The notes: generated by a model from the letters alone, not told the origin. A stretch of 51,160 nt of DNA from an uncultured Fidelibacterota bacterium (GCA_913041945.1 CAJWIT010000009.1:1-51160), one strand, 5' to 3'; positions 1 to 9,450 are shown, counted from the first letter of the stretch. Numbers and translations are program-made.

Positions 1-31
1 GTAAATTTTCGTTTAATTTATCTGGAGAAAT

Positions 32-775
32 ATGTCTGGTCATAGCAAATGGTCCACGATTAAGCGGAAAAAAGGTGCAGCGGACGCAAAGCGTGGGAAA
101 ATATTTACAACGATAATCAAAGAAATAACTGTTGCTGCACGAATGGGTGGAGGCGATGAAGCCAGCAACCCACGGTTGAGGCAGGCAATTGCTAAAGCCA
201 AGGATAATAATATGCCTCAGGATAATATCAAAAGAGCAATCATGAAAGGGACTGGTGAATTGCCTGGAATCAATTATGAGGAAGGAACCTATGAAGGATA
301 CGGTCCCGGGGGGGTTGCCATTTTCCTGGAAGTTCTGACCGATAACAAAAAACGGACTGTTGCAGATATCCGCCATCTCATGAGCAAACATGGTGGAAAT
401 CTTGGGGAGAATGGCAGTGTGTCCTGGATGTTTGATAAAAAAGGACAAATCCAGGTTGGGATTGAAGCTGGGGAGGAGGAAACAATTCTTGAAGCAGCCC
501 TGGAGTGCGGCGCTGATGATTTTGAGGTTGAGGAGGATATGTATTTAATTTCAACTGATCCAGCAGAGCTCATGCAGGTGAAAGATCAATTGGAAAGCAA
601 AGGATATGAGATTAACTCAGCAGAAGTGGAAATGGTACCAAAAAACCTTCAGAAAGTGGAGAAGAAAGATGTAGATAGAGTTTTGAATCTTATGGATGAG
701 CTTGAAGACAATGAAGATATAAAGAGTGTCTTTGCAAATTTTGATATCGATGAAGCAGATATACCATCGAGTTAG
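32..775 (+). CDS. yebC: YebC/PmpR (TACO1) family protein
   Basis: This 247-residue protein has the usual length of the YebC family and its diagnostic N-terminus, [20 protein letters not shown], followed by the conserved GPGGVA and [13 protein letters not shown] stretches. Family members were long annotated as transcriptional regulators. More recent work on the TACO1/YebC group points to a role in translation, easing ribosome stalls at proline-rich stretches. A GGAGA sequence lies a few bases before the ATG. The gene sits 5 nt before ruvC, the classic yebC-ruvC-ruvA order, so co-transcription is likely. The family call is secure; the molecular role in this organism is inferred. Confidence 0.95.
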   Translation: MSGHSKWSTIKRKKGAADAKRGKIFTTIIKEITVAARMGGGDEASNPRLRQAIAKAKDNNMPQDNIKRAIMKGTGELPGINYEEGTYEGYGPGGVAIFLEVLTDNKKRTVADIRHLMSKHGGNLGENGSVSWMFDKKGQIQVGIEAGEEETILEAALECGADDFEVEEDMYLISTDPAELMQVKDQLESKGYEINSAEVEMVPKNLQKVEKKDVDRVLNLMDELEDNEDIKSVFANFDIDEADIPSS

Positions 776-780
776 ATAAG

Positions 781-1254
781 GTGCGGATTATTGGATTTGA
801 TCCGGGGTTAGGCGTATCCGGGTTTGGAATTTTAGAAAAAAAAGGAAATGCTGTACGGGTAATTTGTTATGGTGCAATTCGAACCCCAAGGACAAAAAAA
901 CTTCCGGAAAGATTAAAACACTTATATGATGAAGCGACAAAACTTCTCAAAACGTATACACCAGCTGTGATGTCGATAGAAGATACATTTTATCAAAAAA
1001 ATGTTAAGTCCGCCATGGCACTGGGGCAGGCAAGAGGTGCTTTATTGTTGGCAGGTGCCAATGCAGGTATTCCTTGTTCAGAATTTGCTCCGAGAAAGGT
1101 GAAGCAGTCTGTTACGGGGAACGGTGCAGCTACAAAAGAACAGGTTCAGTTTATGGTTCAGAAAATACTACAGTTGGACAAACCTCCAACCCCTATTGAT
1201 GCGTCCGATGCGCTCGCAATTGGATTGTGTTATTTAAATCAACCGAAGTGGTAA
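781..1254 (+). CDS. ruvC: Holliday junction endodeoxyribonuclease RuvC
   Basis: RuvC is the dimeric resolvase that makes paired cuts in Holliday junctions during recombinational repair. The 157-residue product shows the four acidic catalytic residues of the RNase H-like fold: D7 in FDPG, E67 in SIED, and D140 and D143 in DASDAL. The start is GTG, set by the conserved MRIIGFDPG opening; I see no strong ribosome binding site, so coupling to yebC 5 nt upstream is likely. ruvA follows after 4 nt. Length matches the family. Confidence 0.96.
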   Translation: MRIIGFDPGLGVSGFGILEKKGNAVRVICYGAIRTPRTKKLPERLKHLYDEATKLLKTYTPAVMSIEDTFYQKNVKSAMALGQARGALLLAGANAGIPCSEFAPRKVKQSVTGNGAATKEQVQFMVQKILQLDKPPTPIDASDALAIGLCYLNQPKW

Positions 1255-1258
1255 AAAA

Positions 1259-1855
1259 ATGATTGATTCAATTTCCGGTTTGCTGATACAAAAGAATCCA
1301 ACGTATGCAGTAGTTGATGTGGGTGGAATCCGGTTGAAAGTGAATATCACAATCAGCACCTACGAAAGATTACCATCAACAGGGTCGAATACGGAGCTGC
1401 TTGTGTACCTGCACGTCCGCGAAGATATTCTTGCACTGTACGGTTTTGATCATGACGACCAGCGATCCATGTTTCTGCTTCTCATTGGGATCAGTGGAAT
1501 CGGGCCCCGGTCTGCAATGGGTATTCTTTCCGGAGCAAGCATCGCTGAGTTTAAAAAACGGATTATTGCCGGAGATGTAAAATCTCTGACGGTGATTCCA
1601 GGAATTGGTCCAAAAACAGCGAAGAGGATCATTGTGGAGCTGAAAGAAAAATTTGTCACGGAGAAGGATGATGATATTTCCATGTTATTTGATGCTGAAA
1701 AAGTGCCGGATGAAATGGATGATGCAATTCAGGCGCTTCAATCTCTTGGATACAGACGTGCCCAGGCCCATAAAGCAATGAAGAAACTGGAAAAAAGTGG
1801 AGATCTGACAGGGAATCTTGAGGAATTGTTGAAAAAAGCATTGAAAAAAATGTAG
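1259..1855 (+). CDS. ruvA: Holliday junction branch migration protein RuvA
   Basis: RuvA binds the four-way junction as a tetramer and loads the RuvB motor. The 198-residue product has an N-terminal OB-fold region (about 1-65), two helix-hairpin-helix motifs visible as ISGIGPRSA and IPGIGPKTAKRI, and a C-terminal three-helix domain (about 150-198) that contacts RuvB in known homologs. The ATG lies 4 nt after ruvC. RuvB, the ATPase partner, is not the next gene; a DUF1015 gene is, so ruvB must be elsewhere. Confidence 0.96.
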   Translation: MIDSISGLLIQKNPTYAVVDVGGIRLKVNITISTYERLPSTGSNTELLVYLHVREDILALYGFDHDDQRSMFLLLIGISGIGPRSAMGILSGASIAEFKKRIIAGDVKSLTVIPGIGPKTAKRIIVELKEKFVTEKDDDISMLFDAEKVPDEMDDAIQALQSLGYRRAQAHKAMKKLEKSGDLTGNLEELLKKALKKM

Positions 1856-1869
1856 GCGGAAAATAAATA

Positions 1870-3111
1870 ATGGCAATTGTAAAACCATTTAGAGGTTTGA
1901 GACCTAAACCCGAATTTTGCAAAGAAATTGCATCACCACCGTACGATGTGCTGAGTACGGAAGAAGCAAGGAAGATTGTAAAACAAAATCCAAAATCGTT
2001 TCTGAGAATCAATAAGGCGGAGTTGGAATTTGCTGATGATATGAATCCATATAGCGAGGCAGTATATCAAAAAGGAAAAGCTAATTTACAGCAGCTTATT
2101 GATAACGGTTTGATGATCCGGGATGAAAATCCCTGTTTTTATGTGTATCGTTTGACGATGGATAATCGCAGTCAAACCGGTCTTGTTTCACTTGTGTCTG
2201 TAGATGATTATGACAATGGACTCATTAAAAAACATGAGCATACCCGCCCTGAAAAAGTGAATGACCGTGCTGACCATATCGATTTTCTTGATGCGCAGGC
2301 AGGGCCTGTTTTTACTGCGTATCGTTTCCAGGAACCAATTCAACGAATATTCAACACCATTACGGAAAATCCTCCCTCAATAGATTTTGTTGCAGATGAC
2401 ACTGTACGTCATGAATTTTGGGTGATCGGTGATCCTGATCTGCAGAAGGGAATCATTTCAGAATTTGCTCCATTTCCACTCTATATTGCCGATGGCCATC
2501 ACCGAAGTCAATCTTCTTCCGAAGTCTGCAGGAGGAAAAAAGAACAAAATCCGCATCATACAGGCGAAGAAGGCTATAATTATTTTCTCAATGTAATTTT
2601 TCCAGATTCAGAACTTACTATTCTACCATACAATCGGGTCGTCCGGGATATGAATGGACTCACGATACCACAAATTCTGGAAAAAACGGATCACAACTTT
2701 GAAATCAGATCTGTGGATGGAGAAGTGAATCCTGAAGAACCCCACACATTCGGGATGTATGTGGAAGGAAACTGGTTTTTTCTGAAAGCCAGGGAAGGCA
2801 GTTTTGACCCGAATGACCCAACGGGATCCATTGATGCAGCTATTCTTGGTGATAACTTTATTGCTCCGATTTTTGGCATTGCAGACCCGAAAACTGATAA
2901 GCGAATTAATTTCGTCGGTGGAATTCGCGGCACAAAGGAATTGATCAGATTAGTGAATTCCGGAGAATATAAATTAGCGTTTTCATTGTTCCCAACTTCC
3001 ATTAAACAACTGTTAGATGTTGCTGATGCCGGAGAAGTTATGCCCCCAAAATCTACCTGGTTTGAACCAAAACTTCGGAGCGGGATGATCGTCAATATGT
3101 TAACCGATTAA
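1870..3111 (+). CDS. DUF1015 family protein, linked to serine biosynthesis genes
   Basis: This 413-residue protein matches the DUF1015 family in its opening (IVKPFRGLRP), its SPPYDV motif near residue 23 and its signature ADGHHR, with D208, H210, H211 and R212 in a likely active site. No reaction is established for the family as far as I know. The DGHHR motif resembles the DGHxR motif of ParB-like domains, a fold also used by free-serine kinases such as SerK. The gene lies 15 nt before a serA-like gene and is followed by serC, a neighbourhood I recall for this family. A role in serine or phosphoserine metabolism is therefore a reasonable inference. The ATG starts the conserved MAIVKPF. Confidence 0.85.
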   Translation: MAIVKPFRGLRPKPEFCKEIASPPYDVLSTEEARKIVKQNPKSFLRINKAELEFADDMNPYSEAVYQKGKANLQQLIDNGLMIRDENPCFYVYRLTMDNRSQTGLVSLVSVDDYDNGLIKKHEHTRPEKVNDRADHIDFLDAQAGPVFTAYRFQEPIQRIFNTITENPPSIDFVADDTVRHEFWVIGDPDLQKGIISEFAPFPLYIADGHHRSQSSSEVCRRKKEQNPHHTGEEGYNYFLNVIFPDSELTILPYNRVVRDMNGLTIPQILEKTDHNFEIRSVDGEVNPEEPHTFGMYVEGNWFFLKAREGSFDPNDPTGSIDAAILGDNFIAPIFGIADPKTDKRINFVGGIRGTKELIRLVNSGEYKLAFSLFPTSIKQLLDVADAGEVMPPKSTWFEPKLRSGMIVNMLTD

Positions 3112-3126
3112 AAAGGGAAATTATTT

Positions 3127-4005
3127 ATGCTTATTCTTATTTCAGATGCGTTTGCACCGGATCTTCCGGAGAAGCTTTCTCCGTATGGTGACGTCACGGA
3201 TGATAAGGAAAAACTGCCGGAAGCAACCGTTGTACTCGTGCGTAGTAAAACAAAAGTTACAAGGGAGTATATAGATTCTGCACCAAATCTCAAACTGGTG
3301 ATCCGTGGCGGTGTAGGACTTGATAACATTGACCTGAACTATGCTGCTGAGAAGGGAATTGCCGTTCATAATACCGCTGCGGCTTCGTCAATTGCCGTTG
3401 CTGAACTGGCTTTCACACTGATGATAGCCCTGCCAAATCATGTGACCAGAGCCGACAGTACAATGCGTGCCGGTCAGTGGGCTAAAAAAGAACTGAAACG
3501 TACCGAACTGTATAAAAAGACACTGGGAATTGTCGGGCTTGGAAGGATTGGAACCGAACTGGCTAAAAGAGCGGCTGCTTTTGGAATGAACGTTGTTGCC
3601 TACGATCCATTTGTCGATTCAAGCGAAGTTGCGACAATGAAACCAGATTTGAAAGACGTTCTAAACAATTCTGATTATGTTTCTTTACATCTTCCCCTTA
3701 CTGAGGAAACCAGAGGAATAATCGATGCTGAAATACTCAATGAATTCAAGGACGGAGCCTATCTCATTAATACCGGGCGCGGTAAAACAATTGTTGAAGA
3801 AGATGTTGTTGAAGCATTGAAGAGTGGAAAACTGGCTGGGTTCGGCAACGATGTATGGTATTCCGATCCACCGGAAAACACACCATTGATTGATGCTCCG
3901 AATGTTATCATGCTGCCACATTTAGGAGCATCTACGAAGGAAAATCTGTTGAGAATTGGGGATATTATCGAATCCATTGTCCGTGATTTTGTTCCCACTG
4001 ATTAA
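3127..4005 (+). CDS. serA: D-2-hydroxyacid dehydrogenase, probable D-3-phosphoglycerate dehydrogenase (short form, no ACT domain)
   Basis: The product probably oxidises 3-phosphoglycerate to 3-phosphohydroxypyruvate with NAD, the first step of serine synthesis. The Rossmann dinucleotide motif GLGRIG is at residues 137-142, with an acidic residue at the end of the next strand (VVAYDP). The catalytic arginine is in NTGRG and the catalytic histidine in LPHLGAS. At 292 residues it lacks the C-terminal ACT/ASB domain that gives serine feedback in longer SerA proteins. The specific substrate is inferred from the adjacent serC; other hydroxyacid dehydrogenases share the same motifs. The start ATG is 15 nt after the DUF1015 gene. 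Confidence 0.85.
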   Translation: MLILISDAFAPDLPEKLSPYGDVTDDKEKLPEATVVLVRSKTKVTREYIDSAPNLKLVIRGGVGLDNIDLNYAAEKGIAVHNTAAASSIAVAELAFTLMIALPNHVTRADSTMRAGQWAKKELKRTELYKKTLGIVGLGRIGTELAKRAAAFGMNVVAYDPFVDSSEVATMKPDLKDVLNNSDYVSLHLPLTEETRGIIDAEILNEFKDGAYLINTGRGKTIVEEDVVEALKSGKLAGFGNDVWYSDPPENTPLIDAPNVIMLPHLGASTKENLLRIGDIIESIVRDFVPTD

Positions 4006-4031
4006 CTCGCTTTTAAAAAGGAGATATTACA

Positions 4032-5117
4032 ATGCAAAACCGTGTTTTTAATTTTAATCCGGGGCCTTCTGCACTTCCCGCTGCTGTACTGAATCAAATT
4101 CAGGAAGAATTATTGAACTACAAGTCAACCGGAATGTCCATACTTGAAACTTCCCATCGCTCACCTGAATATGAGGGAATTAATGATTCTGCTATTGCAC
4201 TTTGTAAAGAGTTTATGGGTATTGGCGATGAGTTTCATGTACTGTTTGTTGGTGGAGGTGCTTCCACACAATTTGATTATATTCCTCTTAATTTCTTGCC
4301 TGTTGGCGGAACAGCAGCATACGTAGATACCGGAACATGGGCGTCTAAAGCTGTAAAGGAAGCTGAAAAAATCGGAAATGTTCATTTGGCTGGCAGTTCA
4401 AAGGACTTAGACTATACCTATATCCTCAGTACCAGTGAGTTGGATATTCCAGAAGATTCAGCATATCTGCATATTACTTCCAATAATACGATCAAGGGAA
4501 CACAGTGGCACTCGTTTCCTGATACTGAAAATATTCCGCTCGTTTGCGATATGTCTTCGGATATTTGTTCACGCAACCTTAATTTTTCCCGATTTTCTTT
4601 AATCTATGCTGGAGCCCAAAAAAACCTGGGACCGTCTGGAGTAACTGTGGTTATACTTCGAAAAGATTTCCTGGAAAAATGTAACCCCGATTTACCAACC
4701 ATGTTTGATTATCGTACACATGTGAATAAAAAATCTCTTTTCAATACTCCGCCTGTTTTCGCTGTTTATACCTTGAATTTAGTTTTGAAGTGGATAAAAA
4801 ATCTTGGCGGGTTAGGCGAATTGGAGAAAATAACGAAAGCGAAAAAAGATATTATCTACAATTTAATAGATACGTATCCGGACTTTTTCCGCGGAACTGT
4901 AAGGGAAGACAGCAGAAGCTGGATGAATGTAACTCTACGGTTACCTTCGGAAGAACTGGAACAGAAACTGGTTGTAAAAGGGAAAGAATCAGGATTTGTC
5001 GGTTTAAAAGGCCATAGAAGTGTCGGGGGTATCCGGGTATCGCTTTACAACGGTGTACCTCTTGAAGCAGCGGAAAAAGTAGCAGAATTTATGGAAGATT
5101 TTAAAAAAGCAAATTAA
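4032..5117 (+). CDS. serC: Phosphoserine aminotransferase
   Basis: SerC is a PLP enzyme that converts 3-phosphohydroxypyruvate and glutamate to phosphoserine and 2-oxoglutarate. The 361-residue product opens with the family signature FNFNPGPSALP, has the GGGAS phosphate-binding loop, and places the Schiff-base lysine at K197 within GAQKNLGPSG. The C-terminal RVSLYNG segment is also typical. An AAGGAG site precedes the ATG. The gene is 26 nt after serA. No serB phosphatase is visible, so the last step must be done elsewhere or by another protein. Confidence 0.97.
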   Translation: MQNRVFNFNPGPSALPAAVLNQIQEELLNYKSTGMSILETSHRSPEYEGINDSAIALCKEFMGIGDEFHVLFVGGGASTQFDYIPLNFLPVGGTAAYVDTGTWASKAVKEAEKIGNVHLAGSSKDLDYTYILSTSELDIPEDSAYLHITSNNTIKGTQWHSFPDTENIPLVCDMSSDICSRNLNFSRFSLIYAGAQKNLGPSGVTVVILRKDFLEKCNPDLPTMFDYRTHVNKKSLFNTPPVFAVYTLNLVLKWIKNLGGLGELEKITKAKKDIIYNLIDTYPDFFRGTVREDSRSWMNVTLRLPSEELEQKLVVKGKESGFVGLKGHRSVGGIRVSLYNGVPLEAAEKVAEFMEDFKKAN

Positions 5118-5133
5118 GTTGGTTGAAACCAAC
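5118..5133 (+). repeat. Perfect short palindrome directly after serC
   Basis: GTTGGTTGAAACCAAC is a self-complementary stretch that can form a 6-bp stem with a TGAA tetraloop. It begins on the base after the serC stop. No T-run follows, so it is not a standard terminator; it may end or stabilise the serC transcript or bind a protein. Confidence 0.4.
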
Positions 5134-5216
5134 GTTTCCTGTGGAAGTCAGATGGTAGTATCCTCTGTAAATTGAAGAAATGAACATCCGACTTTTATTC
5201 AAAAAGTGATTCAGAA

Positions 5217-6311
5217 TTGCCCATAAAAAATACGTCTCTTTACAGTCGGCATCTTGCGTTACAAGGCAAAATGGTCCCATTTGCCGGATATATGATGCCA
5301 GTCCATTACACTGGAATTGTGCATGAACATCACGCTGTCCGAAACACAGCGGGAATATTTGATGTCAGTCATATGGGTGAATTCATTATAAAAGGAAAAA
5401 ATGCGGAATCATTTCTCCAATATATGACAATTAACGATGTAGCAGGTTTAAAACCGGGACAAGCACAGTATTCTGCAATGTGTATGGAAGGTGGTGGAAT
5501 AATTGATGACCTGCTGATTTATCGTTACAGCGATCGATTTATGATTGTGGTAAACGCTGCTAATATCCAGAAGGATTTTAAATGGCTTGAAAAAAATCTG
5601 ATGGATGGTGTTGTATTGAAAGATGTAAGTGATGAAATTAACCTGATTGCTCTGCAGGGACCGGAATCCAGGAGGATTTTACAGGAAATTATGCCATCGG
5701 ACGTAAGTATGTTGCCATTTTATCATTGTATCGAAGATAAATATGAAGACAATAACATCCTTATTGCGCGTACAGGTTATACAGGGGAACTTGGTTTTGA
5801 GATTTACGGAAATCTGAATGTGATTCCTAAAATTTGGGATGCTTTGATGGAAGTTGGTAAGGAGCATGGGATTGTTCCTGCAGGGTTGGGTGCCAGAGAT
5901 ACGCTTCGCCTTGAAATGAAATATTGTTTGTATGGGAATGATTTTGATGAATCAACAAATCCATTTGAAGCCGGATTAGGATGGATTACAAAACTGGGGA
6001 AGGGAAATTTTATTGGGAGAAAAGCTCTTATGAAGAAAAAGGAACAAATTTCCCGTCGATTAGTATGTTTTGAAATGATGGAACGGGCAATCCCAAGGCA
6101 TGGATATCCGATTTTTCTTGGAAATAAAAAAAATGGGGAAGTAACAAGCGGGTCTCAATCACCCTCATTAAATAAAGGGATAGGCCTTGGTTTTATAAAT
6201 CATCCACATACAAAGGTGGGGACAATATTAGAAGTTGAAATTCGTGGTCAGAAAAAATCTGCTATTATAGTAAAACCACCATTTTATAAAAATGGCACGG
6301 CTAACATTTAA
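5217..6311 (+). CDS. gcvT: Glycine cleavage system T protein (aminomethyltransferase)
   Basis: GcvT transfers the methylene group from aminomethylated H protein to tetrahydrofolate, releasing ammonia. The 364-residue product shows the folate-binding family opening (SLYSRHLALQGKMVPFAGY), the FDVSHMGE motif, the RTGYTGELGFEIY segment and GLGARDTLRLE. The start is TTG: the frame is closed by TGA at 5181-5183, no ATG or GTG lies between, and starting at the next ATG would remove conserved residues. No clear ribosome binding site is seen. gcvH and gcvP are not in the window. Its place after serC fits serine-glycine one-carbon metabolism. Confidence 0.93.
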   Translation: MPIKNTSLYSRHLALQGKMVPFAGYMMPVHYTGIVHEHHAVRNTAGIFDVSHMGEFIIKGKNAESFLQYMTINDVAGLKPGQAQYSAMCMEGGGIIDDLLIYRYSDRFMIVVNAANIQKDFKWLEKNLMDGVVLKDVSDEINLIALQGPESRRILQEIMPSDVSMLPFYHCIEDKYEDNNILIARTGYTGELGFEIYGNLNVIPKIWDALMEVGKEHGIVPAGLGARDTLRLEMKYCLYGNDFDESTNPFEAGLGWITKLGKGNFIGRKALMKKKEQISRRLVCFEMMERAIPRHGYPIFLGNKKNGEVTSGSQSPSLNKGIGLGFINHPHTKVGTILEVEIRGQKKSAIIVKPPFYKNGTANI

Positions 6312-6331
6312 TTTTGTTTTTTTCAACAAAA
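6312..6331 (+). terminator. AT-only hairpin after gcvT, possible weak terminator
   Basis: TTTTGTT and AACAAAA can pair as a 7-bp stem around a TTTTTC loop immediately after the gcvT stop, followed by GG and a T5 run. With a single G-C pair the stem is weak. The 134-base gap before ftsK would suit a transcription break, but this is a tentative reading. Confidence 0.3.
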
Positions 6332-6445
6332 GGTTTTTAATGAATGTTGTACATTTTCTAACATAAAAAACAATGTTAAACAAAATATTCAGCAAAAAAA
6401 TGGATTTATTTTTTAATATTTTCACTCTCAAGAAAATAAGTTAGT

Positions 6446-8824
6446 ATGAAAGAACGAAGATTAGAAATAATCGGTATTTTGATCATTATCATTTCTCTGC
6501 TGGTTTTAGCAAGTTTGATAGGATTCAATCCCAGTGAAGAGGTAGGGGGAATTCCTCCTAATTTACCAACTGAAAATCCCATGGGGATTGTGGGCGTTTT
6601 TATTGCTGATTTTTTCATTAAAAAGACATTTGGTATTTCTGGTGTTATTTTCCCAATACTTGGAATTATCTGGGGATGGTGGGTTTTCAGCCGAAAGAAA
6701 TTAAAATCTCTCAACAGAGCTACAGGATATACCCTTGGGGCTGCATTCCTCTTTTCAATAACTGCTGGATTGATTATTCTTCTCGCGGGGGAAAACACTG
6801 ATAATGATTTTGTTTTATCTGGATTGATCGGCGGGACCATTGCAAAATTATTAATGGATCAACTGGGCACCATTGGTGGGATGTTAGTATTGATTGGATC
6901 CTGGCTTGTACTTGTTCGCGGATATTTTTCATGGAGTTTTTATAAACCTATTAAATCTTTTACCGAAAAGGTTAATGATTGGAAAGGAAAAAAGGAACTA
7001 AAGAAAAAGTTGAAAACTTCTGAAGATGCTAAACGGAAGCATACAAAGGACCTTCTATCCACGATAAATGATCAGGAAGTGAAGCAGAAAAAGGCTTCTC
7101 CTGTAGAAGAAGAAACTGAGCCTGTTACAGAAGAAGTTACAGATGAGCCCCCATCTGATTTAGAACCGGAACTAACATCTAACGTTGAGGCACAGGAAGA
7201 ATCTGAATTGGTTGATCAAGAAAAGGAAATGGATGGAATCACCAAGCCTGATGAGAAGTCAGAGCAAAGACAAACAGAAGATAAAATTGGATCTGGTGAA
7301 GGCGTTGAAGTTGGGGAAATGGTAAAGGAAAAAGAAATAGATCTTGATTCTATCCAAGATCGTCAAGTGCCTAAACGGGAATATCAATTACCGTCAACTG
7401 ACCTTTTGACAACGCCAATTTCTATTTCCGAAGGAATGTCCCGGGATGAATTGTTAGAACGTGCAAATTTTTTAACACAGTCTCTTGCAACATTTGGTGT
7501 AGAAGGAAAAGTGGTCAATGTGCATCCAGGACCGGTTATTACATTGTTTGAAGTGGAGCCGGCGGAAGGAGTTCGGGTAAATAAATTTGTACAATTATCG
7601 GATGATCTCGCACGTGTTATGGAAGCGAGCAGGGTTCGTGTGATTGCTCCAATACCCGGAAAATCTTCTGTTGGAATTGAAATACCGAACCGGAATCCTG
7701 CGATGGTCTATTTCAAGTCAGTAATAAACTCAGAAAAGTTTGCAAATACAACGTCCAAATTAACATTAGCAATCGGGAAGAATACATCAGGTGAAATTGC
7801 AACATTAGACCTTGCGCAAATGCCTCATCTATTGATTGCCGGAACAACGGGATCGGGTAAATCCGTATGCTTGAATACGATTGTGTGCAGTATTCTTTAT
7901 CAAGCAACACCGGATGAAGTAAAATTTATGATAATTGATCCCAAAAAAGTGGAAATGACGCTGTATAGAGCCTTAGCACCATACTATTTGCTGAAAACAG
8001 AGGATTTTGATGAACCAATTGTAACCACAATGGAAAATGCTATCTTGGCTCTCCGGGCGCTGGAAAAAGAAATGGACAATCGGTATGTAGTATTAGCTGA
8101 TGCTGTTGTTCGAAATATCGATGAGTATAACAAGAAGATGAAAGAAGAAGACCAGCCAATTATGCCCTACATCCTTCTTGTTATTGATGAGCTGGCCGAT
8201 TTGATGATGATGAGTGCAAAAGATGTTGAGACTCCGATTGCTCGTCTTGCTCAGCTTGCACGTGCTGTCGGAATCCATCTTGTGATTGCAACGCAGCGTC
8301 CTTCGGTGGACGTAATTACCGGTGTGATTAAGGCAAATTTTCCATCCCGAATTGCATTTCAGGTAGCAACTAAGATTGATTCCCGTACGATTTTGGATAC
8401 TCAGGGTGCTGAAAAATTAATCGGAAGGGGAGATATGTTATTCCAAGGACTTAATTCTCCCGAACCCGTTCGCCTTCATAATGCATATGTATCTTTGGAA
8501 GAGATTGAAGCAATCATGAGTTATATTAAAGAACAACCAGTTGTTGAGGAATTAAAACTCGCAAGCGTTCGTGAAGTATCTTCGACCGATTTTACAATCG
8601 ATAATGGAAACGGAGATGATTTATTAAATGAAGCAATCCGTTTGGTTGTTATTCATCAGCAAGGGTCAATTTCGTTGCTTCAGAGGAGATTGAAGGTGGG
8701 TTATTCTCGTGCTGCACGTCTGATTGACGAAATGGAGAAAATCGGTGTTGTTGGACCATTTACCGGTAGCAAAGCTAGGGAAGTCCTTGTAGATGAATCC
8801 TACTTGGAAATTATCAAACCCTAG
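6446..8824 (+). CDS. ftsK: DNA translocase FtsK/SpoIIIE family
   Basis: FtsK pumps the chromosome terminus through the closing septum and activates dimer resolution. The 792-residue product has four apparent N-terminal membrane segments (within about residues 1-170), a charged Glu/Lys-rich linker (about 175-310), then the motor: Walker A GTTGSGKS at 466-473 and Walker B LLVIDE with D581. The last 60-70 residues form the winged-helix gamma domain that reads polar DNA sequences (SLLQRRLKVGYSRAARLI). The start follows a 134-base AT-rich gap with no strong ribosome binding site. The lolA-like gene follows after 4 nt, a common pairing. Confidence 0.96.
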   Translation: MKERRLEIIGILIIIISLLVLASLIGFNPSEEVGGIPPNLPTENPMGIVGVFIADFFIKKTFGISGVIFPILGIIWGWWVFSRKKLKSLNRATGYTLGAAFLFSITAGLIILLAGENTDNDFVLSGLIGGTIAKLLMDQLGTIGGMLVLIGSWLVLVRGYFSWSFYKPIKSFTEKVNDWKGKKELKKKLKTSEDAKRKHTKDLLSTINDQEVKQKKASPVEEETEPVTEEVTDEPPSDLEPELTSNVEAQEESELVDQEKEMDGITKPDEKSEQRQTEDKIGSGEGVEVGEMVKEKEIDLDSIQDRQVPKREYQLPSTDLLTTPISISEGMSRDELLERANFLTQSLATFGVEGKVVNVHPGPVITLFEVEPAEGVRVNKFVQLSDDLARVMEASRVRVIAPIPGKSSVGIEIPNRNPAMVYFKSVINSEKFANTTSKLTLAIGKNTSGEIATLDLAQMPHLLIAGTTGSGKSVCLNTIVCSILYQATPDEVKFMIIDPKKVEMTLYRALAPYYLLKTEDFDEPIVTTMENAILALRALEKEMDNRYVVLADAVVRNIDEYNKKMKEEDQPIMPYILLVIDELADLMMMSAKDVETPIARLAQLARAVGIHLVIATQRPSVDVITGVIKANFPSRIAFQVATKIDSRTILDTQGAEKLIGRGDMLFQGLNSPEPVRLHNAYVSLEEIEAIMSYIKEQPVVEELKLASVREVSSTDFTIDNGNGDDLLNEAIRLVVIHQQGSISLLQRRLKVGYSRAARLIDEMEKIGVVGPFTGSKAREVLVDESYLEIIKP

Positions 8825-8828
8825 ACAA

Positions 8829-9413
8829 ATGAAATTTATATATTATGTTTCTTTGACTGTTTTTCTCTCTTTTTTGATGGGAAATCATCCTGTCTTAGAT
8901 TCAATATCTACGCGATTGCATACTCCTCGAGGAGTACTCATGAGTCTGGAAATTCATCAGGATCAATATGGAAATGAATGGATTGAAACGGCAAATTTCG
9001 AAATTGTGAATGAACGCCAATTTATTTTTCAATCATCTCACCAAGTCTTAAAGGTTGATGGACAGGTAATCTATACTTTTAATCCTGAATCTAAACAAGT
9101 GGTCGTTGACCAGATACTTCCAGATGAATTCAGTATTATCGATTTATTGAGAGGTAATTTTGAGGAAATAACAGTGAAAAAAATCGAGAATAATTCCGAT
9201 TCAATATTATTAGAATTCACAATTAATGAGATGAATATCTCTGGGTCAATTATGATTCAAACTGAGTCCTTTATCCCTGAGCAGTTGGTTTTATATTATG
9301 ATGAAAACAACCAAATCAATGTGACGATAAACTCCTTTAATGAATTATCTGCGAATAAGATTTATGATGAGTTCAATATATCCGAATGGGAAGTCATAGA
9401 TTTAAGAAATTGA
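8829..9413 (+). CDS. lolA: LolA-like outer-membrane lipoprotein carrier protein
   Basis: LolA-type proteins are periplasmic chaperones that ferry lipoproteins from the inner to the outer membrane. The 194-residue product starts with a hydrophobic signal sequence (FIYYVSLTVFLSFLMG) and continues with beta-rich sequence such as IYTFNPESKQVVVD, typical of the half-barrel LolA fold. The ORF track begins 36 nt earlier inside ftsK, but the ATG at 8829 puts the signal peptide at the N-terminus and clears ftsK. Sequence similarity is only moderate; the ftsK-lolA gene order supports the call. It implies an outer membrane. Confidence 0.75.
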   Translation: MKFIYYVSLTVFLSFLMGNHPVLDSISTRLHTPRGVLMSLEIHQDQYGNEWIETANFEIVNERQFIFQSSHQVLKVDGQVIYTFNPESKQVVVDQILPDEFSIIDLLRGNFEEITVKKIENNSDSILLEFTINEMNISGSIMIQTESFIPEQLVLYYDENNQINVTINSFNELSANKIYDEFNISEWEVIDLRN

Positions 9414-9450
9414 TTTCTAGAAGGATGAAAAGCCTGCTAAAGTTAAAATT

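Noticed and set aside
289-573. Minus-strand 94-residue ORF in yebC
   Set aside because: Low-complexity Ser/Pro-rich shadow of a conserved gene; same reasoning applies to the other minus-strand ORFs in the track.
5180-5209. A nine-codon ORF (MNIRLLFKK) before gcvT that could be a leader peptide
   Set aside because: It has no codon bias for a regulating amino acid, only a weak upstream site, and no terminator structure follows; short ORFs of this size are expected by chance.
5118-5216. Possible glycine riboswitch before gcvT
   Set aside because: At 99 bases the gap is short for the usual tandem form and I cannot find the conserved core elements; only a simple palindrome is visible.
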